Positions 24,628 to 34,232 of a DNA stretch of 64,000 nucleotides are shown here, piece after piece. The notes beneath the pieces were generated by a model. It was not told the DNA's origin. It did no database searches and was given only the letters and a program-made list of their open reading frames with translations. Each line of letters starts with the position of its first letter. Within the stretch, counting starts at the first letter, position 1. Origin of the DNA: Amorphophallus konjac (taxonomy: Eukaryota > Streptophyta > Magnoliopsida > Alismatales > Araceae); NCBI GenBank assembly GCA_022559845.1, contig JAHNEJ010003545.1, positions 124,001 through 188,000 on the forward strand, written 5' to 3'. Made by a program: the position numbers and the translations under genes.

Positions 24628-25803
24628 GTGGCTCAACGTTATGTCTTGGTTGGAGGTGTGCTGTATAGAAGAGGGCTCACGGGTGTTTTATTAAGATGCC
24701 TCGACGATGATGAATCCTGGAAGGTCGTGGAAGAGGCGCATTCAGGAGTGTGTGGTGGTCATGTGAACAGCCAGATGTTAGCTAAGAAGATCCTTAGGCT
24801 AGGCTTCTATTGGCCAACTCTAGAAGAGGATTGCTCCATCTATGTTCGAAGGTGTGTTGAGTGCCAACTGCACACCGACAAGATTCATTCTCCTGCTTCT
24901 TCACTCCATCCTATGTCCTCCCCATGGCCTTTCTCCATGTGGGCTTTCGATATCATTGGACCTCTTGGAGATTCGAACCTCCTTACAAAACAAAAGTCAT
25001 TCATCCTTACGGCAACGGAGTACTTCACCAAGTGGGCGGAAGCGGAAGCATACGTGGAGATCAAAGCATCAACCGTCTGTAAGTTCATAATGAAGAACAT
25101 CATTGCAAGGTTCGGCATCCCGAGCACCATCATCACCGACAATGGGCCTCAATTCATCTCTCAAGAGCTCAAGGATCTCTGCAACAGGTATAACATTGCA
25201 TTGCATCATTCTTCTCCCTATTATCCGCAGGGGAATTGTCAAGCAGAGGCAACTAATAAGACATTGATCAAACTTGTTAAGAAAGCGTGTGAGGCTAATA
25301 AATTTTCAGATTGGCCAGACAAGCTAGTTGAAGCTCTCTGGGCCTATCGCACTTCCATTCGTACCCCCACTGGGCAAACCCCTTTCACCCTTACTTATGC
25401 AATGGAGGCGGTAGTTCCTTATGAGATTCTCATTCCCTCTCTGTGAGTACAATTGGACAAGGAATTCTCTATTGATGAGCGTCGTGATTCACTCCTTGCC
25501 CAGTTGGAACTCCTAGATGAGAAGCGTCTGGTCGCCGCTGAGCATGCACGCGTTTATCAAAACAGGCTTTCACGTTTTTATCAAAAGAAAGTAATTGAGA
25601 GAAAATTCAAAATCGGTGAGATGGTAGTCAAGAGAATCTTCGTAAAACCTGGTGGACCCCATTCAAAACTCCAACCAAACTGGGAAGGACCCTTTGTTAT
25701 AAACGATATTTATCCTGGCAATGCTTATAAATTGATTAATGCTGAAGGAGAAAAGCTAGCTCATCCTTGGAATGATATGTAACTTAAGAAATACTACCCC
25801 TAA
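24628..25803 (+). pseudogene. Element C pol: integrase
   Basis: The HHCC zinc domain (HSGVCGGH...CVECQLH) lies near 24739-24874. The DDE core has WAFDIIGPLG, TDNGPQF and CQAEATNKTL. The C-terminal GPFVINDIYPGNAYKL segment ends at TAA 25801-25803 after passing TAA 25780-25782. A TGA interrupts at 25444-25446. No chromodomain is present, unlike family A. Confidence 0.9.
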
Positions 25804-27328
25804 TCCAAAAATCCAAAAAAATTGAAAATTTCCAAAACCCAAAAAAAAACAATAGAAATTCTCCAAAATCCGAAAAAAAATCTTCCAATTTCCAAAATGG
25901 TTGCCATGGCATACGAGGACGCAAAGTCTGAAAGGTCAAAATTCAGTATTCATTCATCAGTCTTGTTAACTTAAAATGGGGTCGACTCTTGCACACACTA
26001 CACACTTGAACCTCGAACTCAAGCGGTGCAAAATCTGATGGGAAGCCAAAAACCTGACTAAAGGTGAAGACAATACCCATTCTTTTCCTCTTCGGCCCAT
26101 AAGGGAGGAAGGGAGGTCTCGGAGTAGACCCGCCAAGCCTACCCGCCGCCTTAGTAAGTGGAAGTCAGGGCCCAAAAGGGAACAAAAATGCCGCAAAAGC
26201 CCAAGTACAATTAGGTTTTTCATCAGTACAAATCAGTTTCGAAGAGAAAGTCAAATCGTGAAAAGAAAAGCATGTCAAAAGGGTAAAGTCCCCGCAAGAA
26301 AAACCTTGGGCGTATGCATGCAATATAAAAGAGGCTAAAGGCAACAAAATTTCCCTATGCCGAAGACTGAACCCCAACAGGCATAGGGTAGGGGAGGTAG
26401 TTTTGCCTCGAGCTTCTCAGAATCCCTTATGGGCTTCCTTATATCCACTTCCATCTCTTTCTTTGCGGTAAGTCATAAACCAGCAGAATGGTCGAGACTG
26501 ACCTAGGAGATTGCACCGTGCGAGATCTTGCGTATAAGTTTAACCATTAGCACGTCGATCGCCTTTTGATTATTCAAGAAAGATCAATGAATACTCAATG
26601 ATGACCACATAGGACCTAGTGCCTTAGTAGCTTTCTCAACCCAATTCTGAAGACACGGAAATTAACGCCTCTGAGTAAGGCGCCTTTTATAGAATTAACG
26701 CCTATGTGAAAGTCATCTTTTCTCAAATAACGCCCCTAGGTAGGTTGTCATTTCCACGAAAATCAAATTCTTGTTCAAAATTAACGACTGTCACTGAGGG
26801 CGTCTTTTATTTGAAAAATGACCTAGTCTAAGGCGTCTTTTTGAGAAAATAAGAGAAAAAAAAGAAAAGAATGAAAAGAAGAAAAATAAAAAGGAAGAAA
26901 TAAAAAGTGGTGGTGGTTTATCGTTCATGATGTGTGCTTGCATCTTGTATGGGCATCTTTTATTATGGTTTGCATATGATTGCTTGCGTGTTGCATCTCC
27001 CTTTATTGGTTATTTCATTTGCCTTATATGATTAAAAGGCTTGGCCCCTTGACCCGTTATCAAGGTCAAAGTAAAGACATCCCTTGCTTATTAAGCAAGG
27101 GGCCAAGTCGAACAGATGAATTAACATGTTTGCTTAAGTGTGAACTACGGCTGCAGGCACAGGGAAAAGTGAAGCAAAAGCAAAGAACGTGGAAAAGGAG
27201 CAAAGTACACGACCACAAGTACACAACTACACAAGTGCTCAGGTAACAAAAATTTCAATCTCATATATATATACATCATAAATATCTGAGTACAGGTGTG
27301 AGGGTGGAGGAGTACAAGTAAGTCTCTC
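25804..27328 (+). other. Element C non-coding spacer after pol
   Basis: No coding signal. Part of it (about 26240-26320, with AAAGTCCCCGCAAG) is homologous to element D near 33280-33360 on the other strand. It includes an inverted-repeat cluster at 26661-26838 and AT/purine-rich sequence to 26930. Confidence 0.7.
26661..26838. repeat. ACGCC/GGCGT hairpin modules after element C pol
   Basis: Five modules, for example TTAACGCCTCTGAGTAAGGCGCC, with the same orientation of flanks (AATTAACG...GCGTCTTTT) as in the leader. Confidence 0.7.
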
Positions 27329-29540
27329 TCAGCTCTCACCTCCACCCTCCTCTCTCCTACTCTCTACCTCGTCCTCGCCGTCCCGAGGAGGCGCTGGTGA
27401 AGGGGGCATGGGCCCCCGTGAAGAAGCTGGAACTCGAACCTGGTCCCCTGCCTCGCTCCTCTCTCGAAGAGAAGAGCCCGCCACGAAGGTGGAGCTGGTG
27501 AAGCTGTACCCTGCAGCTCGCGCCCGCTCCCGCCCTCGCTGAAGACACTCCTCTGACGCTCGTACCCGCTCCTGGGTAACGGCTAGCTGGGTCCTCAAGT
27601 CTGCCAGCTCACGCTCGCGCGCTGCCACCTGCACCTGGTACCGGGCACGCTCTGCCTGCTGTAGCTCGTGGTGACGGGCACGGTCTGCCAGGTGCTCCTC
27701 ACGCTCCCGAGCACGCTCCTCGTGCTCTCGCGCACGCTCTCTCCGCTCCAGCTCAAGAGCGACCCGCAGCTCCGCTACGTCCTGAGGCAGCTCCTCCCGC
27801 CGCCTCAAAGCCCTCTCCAGCTCCGCGACCCGCTGCTCACGGATCGCTAACTCCGCCTCGGCTAGGGCAGCCCGGGTATGAGCCGCCTGTAACTGTGTAG
27901 TCTGCAAACGGGTAAACAAGTCATCAGTTCCACATTTAATGCAATAATTCAACAATTCATGAAATGAATGCATGGTTAAAAGTAAAACTCACCCGGGTGG
28001 CCATCGCCTACTGGCCCTCCTCGATGCAAGTAAAAGCGGCTCGGAGCTCCTCCGTCTGCAAAACACTTTTTCATCAGCACATAATAATAGATAATTGAAT
28101 GAGGTCTGAGTTTTGAAACTTACCCGTGAGGTGAGGTCGCGCTCTGCTACCTCGGCCCGTGCCACCGCTCTAGCTAGCTGCTCCGCTAGTGCAGTCGCCT
28201 CTGCACTAGGCCCTCTCGAACTGGAGGCCTCTCCCGTATCTCTCCCTACTGCTCCCTGCTGGGCACGCTACATTTATTGAGATTGTCAGTGGCTAATCAT
28301 CAATAATTCAAGGACAAAAATTCATTTGCATATAGAAATCATTTAAGCACTCACCAAGGTCTCAAGGTCTGCTCGCGTGGTGGCCAGCTGTGCCTCCAGG
28401 CTGTGTAGGTGGGCCTGTGCATCCATCACTGCTATATCCCGCGCATCCTGCATCTATTACATATTAGTCACATGACAGATACATAAGCATTTGTATTCAA
28501 TTTAGAAATAAGTGCATTCATACATACCCCTAGGGCCCTCATCTGGGGTCGGCCGACATAAACCTCCCAGTAGCGCCGGAGGTACTCGGAGCTGTCCGCT
28601 GCCTGAGAGGTGACTCGGGTCCCTCCTCGCTGCCAGTCGGCATACTGGTCCGTGAACCGCACTCTCCAGTCGATCTCCTTGGTACGACCGCGCGTCTTCT
28701 TCCCAATCCCTCGCGGCTCTCCGACCTCTATCCACTCCTGATGAAGGCCGAGAGTCCTCATCACCAGTCTAAGTCATAACGGCTCAATCTCGCTCAGGCA
28801 ATGGACCCAAAGCTCATGCTCAAAGCGAGGTCGGCCCGCTACGACCCATGGCTGGCCCTCGTCGGTCATCCCCTCGTAGGGTCTCCACCGCACCTGCATT
28901 CACAAGCATGCATACATCCATCATGTCCATCATATAACATAAACATAAAGAGAAATGCATAACACTGCATCATGCATACCAGTGAGGGAGGGAAGTCTCG
29001 GAACTCTCTCCGTAACACCCACAACTCATAGGCGAGTGGGGCTCCAAACACTACCGACAGCCAGCACCGTGCTAAAGGGAAAGATCCCTCACCTCCAGGC
29101 CGTGGGTCGACGCGCCCCATGGGCATGTACAAGTGGCTCCAAATCTGCATCCATGCATCATATTAGCAAAGCATTCATACTCATATGTACTCTAAAAATA
29201 ACAAAAACACATAAAAGAGGAAAAATGCATACCTGAAGAAAAGGTGAGAAGCCACTGACAGTCGTCTCTCGACATGTCCCCGTGGAGAGGTCGGCTATCA
29301 AGTGCGCCAGCAGCGTCGCTCCCCAGGCATATCTGCCGACTCCCTCCAAGTCCTCGAGTATCCCTAGGAATCAACAGTTGATGACGTCGCCCTTCGTGCC
29401 AAGTAATAACCTCCCGAGCATCAAAAATAAGAACCTCCTCAGATCTCTGTCTACCCTCTCTCTGTCATCTGGATCCTGGCAATAGGCTGCCCTAGCCCCA
29501 TCCATCAATCTCTGGAAAAACCGCTCTAAGGACTCCCGGG
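27329..29540 (-). pseudogene. PMD1: antisense PMD/coiled-coil gene in element C, exon 2 (part) to exon 8
   Basis: This is the downstream part of an eight-exon gene. Exons on the minus strand: 29540-29233 (rest of exon 2), 29144-28980, 28893-28528, 28453-28355, 28267-28124, 28055-27993 and 27901-27329. The introns are 68-91 bp with GT...AG ends (donors GTATGC, GTATGT, GTGAGT, GTAAGT). All exons keep phase 0. Exons 2-4 belong to the PMD-like region. Exons 5-8 encode Ala/Arg/Glu-rich coiled coil, and a Ser/Pro tail ends at 27329. In-frame stops lie in exon 2, exon 4 (EPL*LRL) and exon 7. The total model is 838 residues if stops are ignored. It resembles MAIN-like or phosphatase-7-long-form-like plant proteins. 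Confidence 0.8.
29536..29540. other. Target-site duplication of element D (CCGGG, left)
   Basis: CCGGG precedes TGTAGATTTGG. The right copy is at 40086-40090. Removing D with one copy restores a 720-bp phase-0 exon of PMD1. Confidence 0.95.
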
Positions 29541-31411
29541 TGTAGATTTGGATTAAAATCCACACTTAGGAATAAAAATAATAATGAATATGAATATAGC
29601 ACAAGGAATAGCACGATGTGCTAATGGGGAAAGAATGTGATCGCCAGAGACGCGAGGGTCTCAAAGAGGAGATAATATGGGGAGATGATCGCAAAATACC
29701 TCAAAACGCGGGATGATGTGAGTGCTCCTTTTCTCTTCAAAATCGGCCGGCCGATGAAGAGAGTCTTTCAACTTTGGTTACCCTTGCAAAACAAAGACAA
29801 CAACACCAAAAGATATGGATTAGAAATAATGTGTGTGTAGCATCAAGTTCATAATAGAAAGGTGAGCATGATAACATATGAAATACACACCTTAAGGGTG
29901 TTGGCCCTTAAACCCCTATGCAAAAGGTGTATGGGAGATATGATGAATGAATGATGATGCAAAGATGATATAATAAAAAAAAAAATAAAATAAGAGCGCA
30001 AGAGTGCACTAAGGGGAGATCCTCAACGTAGTTGAGTGAGAAACATTAATAAGAGAGGGTCATGCATACATACGTGAACTGATGATAACAATAAAATAAA
30101 AAAATAAAATAATAAAAGATAAAAGAGGAGCCTGTGCTTCGGCTTGAGTATGCAAGGGGGAGAAGCTTCGAAAGATGATGCTTGAGCGTATAAGTCTCTC
30201 CTTTAGCCAGCAGCAGCAGCTTCCTGTAAAGCAAAAGAAGAGAAAATAGAGGGGGAAGAAGAGAACGTCGGAGAGGAAGAAGAAGACAGGAGGCAGAAGA
30301 AGAAGAATAAGGGGAGAAGAAGATAGAAGAAGAAGAAGAGAAATAGGAACAGAGAAGAAAAAGACAGAAGAAAAAACAAAAGGAAAATCCCGGAGAAGAA
30401 GCCTCCTGCGTCCAACCTATCAACAGAGCTCGGAAGCTCTATTAATAAGATAGAAAAGAGATAAGAAGGAAAGAGTCCAAAGGAGGAAGAGATAAGAACG
30501 GGCAAGAGCCCAAATAGGGGAGGATTAAGCTGGGCAAGAGCCCAAACAAAGCAGGGACTCTCTGGGGGAAAGGTTGCGTTTGTTCTGAACACAAAAATGA
30601 AACACGACCTTGACAAAGGCGTCAATTCAAGAATTGACGACCTGCCAAAGGGCGTCTTTTAAAAACACGACTTAGATTAGGGCGTTAATTCAAAAATCAA
30701 ATTTTAGAATTTATTTGAAAATTGTGAAACACGTCTGAGTCAAAGGCGTTAATTAAAACGCGCCTTAACCAAGGACGTTAATTCAAAATATTCAAAATAG
30801 GGCCATTTTTCATTTCTCAATATTATTTTCTCATTTTTTAGGTGGAGGTGCATCTCGTCGCCCTGATTCCAACGACTATTTTTACGAATTTTTCTGACAC
30901 CCGGAAGGCCACCAAATCACCTCTCAAAGGGGTTAAAAAAATAATAATAAAATAATCAATTTGAAAACACGCCCTCACGTACGTCGTGAATTCATTTTCT
31001 TTTGATTTTTTATTCAAAATAACGCCTTAGGCAAAGTCGTTAATTGTCGAAAAATTCCGAAAAATTCCCAGAAAAATCCAAAAAAATAGAAATTTGAAAG
31101 AATGGACGCCCTTCACTATAGTCGTTAATTTTTTAAGAAACGCCCAATCCTAAGTCGTTATTTAAAAGACGCCCCAAGTCAAGTCGTTATTTCTGAAAAA
31201 TACATAAAAATAGAGAAAAATGCCCAAAAAATCTAGAAAAATCCAAAAAAATAGGGAAAAATAGGAAAAAATAAGAAAAGGGTGAAAAAAGGGAGAAATC
31301 CAAGAAAAGTGAGAAAAACCACTCAAATAGAACTAATTTGAGGGTCAAATTGGGGCATTACAAGGTAATATGAGATGTACTCATAGTAACGTCAATTTTG
31401 GCGTGTCTACA
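29541..31411 (-). repeat. Element D 3' LTR
   Basis: On the minus strand it starts TGTAGACACGCCAAAATTGA and ends CCAAATCTACA. Ten hairpin modules lie at 30603-31190, and an ATCGGCCGGCCGAT palindrome near 29743. Confidence 0.93.
30603..31190. repeat. ACGCC/GGCGT hairpin modules in element D 3' LTR
   Basis: Ten modules, for example ACGACTTAGATTAGGGCGT and ACGCCTTAGGCAAAGTCGT. Flanks are reversed relative to C, as expected for the opposite strand. Confidence 0.75.
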
Positions 31412-34232
31412 GCTGCCCCGCCTTGGTGTCTGCTTTGCAAGGGAGCAGAGCAAACTGAAAAGTAGATGCCAAGGTGTGATGAGACACGCAATCAACATCA
31501 CTTGATGAGAATGAAATCAAAAGTTCGAGATGAAGCAAATCTCGGGAAATCCAACGAAATCAACAATGTTTGGATAAAAGGGGGAGATGTGCATGCGGTG
31601 CACGAAGGAGATAAAATAAAATGATCAACTTCCAGCGCGATGGAAGTACCCCAGGTCACAAACCTGTAGGTTTCACCATTGGGGAGCGGTTACCAGCCAA
31701 ATGTGGACGTGCTGCAGCCAAGGTGGATCAGAGGAAAGATTGAAATAAGATGATAGAGATCCAAACAAGGAGCTTCCGGAAAACAACCCAAAACAGCGAC
31801 AAAACAAACTGAGGATTCAATTCGGCAATGAAAATCTCATATCTGGAAAGATTAAGATCAATTCAAACCTCAAAACAGCTTATCAGAATGATTTTTCAAC
31901 AATTGTTTCAAATTCCTACATGAATGCATGCTGGGTTTAAAGGGAAAATTAAAACAAATGAAAATATCATATAATCAAGGATAATATTGTTAAACTGCCC
32001 AGACTGGGTCAAGAAACCAATTCTACGAGCTGATACTAAGCCGAAGCCCGTTTATCCGCGCACCAATTCACAAAAAAAAAGGAACCATCATCCCCAGTCT
32101 TGGACGGCTCGACGGCCTATCCGTATGACTAAGACGCCTCTGGAATCATCATTGTTTTTGATGAAGGGGAACTCAAATTCCAGATTTACCAAAGTCACAA
32201 GGTCCTTGATATAATCTAGTAGCGTATGTAACATATAGTAAAAATGCATACAGGATATGGTGATATCAATAAGCATGGGAACTGAGAAATGAGCTGCAAG
32301 CACCGTGGGGCTTGGATGATGATGCCCAGTCGGTGGGACCAAGAGCTTCTTCCTGCGCTCAAAATTTCATTAGCCAAGATATAAAAGATAACAAACAATG
32401 AATAAGGCATTTAAGCATAGCAATCATCAAAGCATCAATTATAGCATGTATATGGCATGAATAGCATAAGTCAAATCATAGCATTGTTTGTTGTTTTATC
32501 ATGAGGAGATAATCTGGCTAATCAAGATTTGGAGATGAATAATCAGGATCTGATAATGCCCATCGGCGGAGTAATCAGATGAAACGAACAGGAGTTGATT
32601 GAAAGATTTGGAGATGAATAATCATGAGATATGATAATCAGAATGATATAGGGAGATGATGATCCTGGGTGGCATGTCAATAGATTGATAGCAATAAGTA
32701 GAGAGAGGACCCATCCCGTGCTTTTGGTCTCTGCAAAGCTGTTCCTGCAAAATACCATCAGAAAATACAATGCAAATTTTTGGATTTTGGAAATATGCAA
32801 ATTTTTATGGAGTTTTGGAATATGCAAATTTTTATAAGTTTTGAAAAAGATATTCAAATTTTTATGAGTTTTGATCAATATGCAAATTTTTGTGAAGTTT
32901 TGAGAAAGGTATTCAAATTTTTATGGATTTTGGACAAGAAATATTCAATTTTTTGTTTGATTTTGGTTAGACATTGCTAAAGCAGCATCAAAGGGTGTTT
33001 TAAACCACTGGCTAGGGGTCCTCGTTCCCTCCCCTTTCGCTAAAATTTCCCAAAGCCGGGCGTGCATTGAAGGGTGGCGCCCTATAACCGACCGTCTTTG
33101 ATCAACGGTGCCCCTACCAAGGCCATACCCGAGAAACATTCGGTCTTGGAGGGAGAAGAGAAGAATAAATGGAGATAAGCTTTATGCAGGATGGGAGATA
33201 TCGGGACTTGAATTCCTTCCAAGGTGTTCCCTTCAAAGAGGTAGTCTGTTGCGCCGGGGCTTTGTGCCTTTGATTTTAGACCCTTGACATGCATACGACC
33301 AGGGTTTTCCTTGCGGGGACTTTGCCACTCTTGACATGCCTTAATTCATAATTTTGAACTTATTGAAATTCTGACTTGATTTTCATAATAGCCCTTTTGG
33401 CGAAATATATATCATGAAAACTCATTTAATTTGGGTCAAGACTGCCCCTATTTGAGACTCCTCTCGTATTGGGGATTACCGAGGTTGGGTCATCTTATCC
33501 GTCAGTCTCTTGCCCCTGCATTCGGCCGAGTAAAGAAGAGAAAAGACTTTTAGATATACTCATGGCATGGCCAAAGTAGGGACGGTGTTTTAACCAAAGG
33601 AGCCGGCTAAGGACGCCGTGAAGTGTGTGAGGTGCCCAGCTAAGGGTTGCTCTTAAACAAGCAGGGAGAGAATGTTGAATTCCCAGTGTGGGGTTTTTAT
33701 AACCAAAGATGCTGCATAGCAAGTCTAAAGACTCTTTTTTTAGAATGATTTAATTAAGCAAAAGCCTAAGATAAAGGTTTAAAACACCACTCTTAATCTT
33801 GTTAAGAAGCACTTTCTTTTGAAAATCATGCGTGAAGAAATGGGGCGATGATATTATAAAAATGCTTACTTACGCCAAAATGTTACCTTGCAACCTTTGT
33901 AGAAGCAGCTGTCAGAGGCGAGGTTGATCATCATGGGATTTGTCCTCTTTGGCAGTCAAGAGGATTGGAAGCAAAGGATTTTGGGAGTGGCTTAACGAGA
34001 ATGAGTGGTGCTCAAACCAGACTCAGACGAATAAGGGGAAAAGGAAAAGAGATAAGGGCTAGAACTCCCTTGTTAAGGCGCGGAGACCCTGATTATAAGG
34101 AACAGTTTACAAAAGAAGCGGAAAATTAGGAGGTGGAGTGAGGACTAAAGCCTCTAAAACAATGGGAGAAAGGGCAAATGCCCAAAGCAGTGGATGTGGA
34201 AGAAGTTGGGTCAGACCCAGAATTAGGAGGAA
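31412..34232 (-). other. Element D 3' non-coding region
   Basis: No coding signal. About 31980-32220 matches element C 44300-44540 and about 33280-33360 matches C 26240-26320, both in reverse. A short tandem repeat covers 32772-32955. The PPT is at 31412-31426. Confidence 0.7.
32772..32955. repeat. AT-rich tandem repeat of about 30 bp in element D
   Basis: Six imperfect copies of a unit with GCAAATTTTTATG followed by GTTTTGGAA or GTTTTGAAA. Confidence 0.7.

Noticed and set aside
30046..30625. Leu/Ser/Phe-rich minus-strand frames in the LTRs of element D (also 38702-39281)
   Set aside because: They come from a GAAGAA-type low-complexity run read backwards inside an LTR.
30603..31190. Regularly spaced short repeats resembling a CRISPR array
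   Set aside because: Repeat arms are inverted within each unit, spacing is irregular, the repeats are degenerate, no cas gene exists, and the host is a plant.
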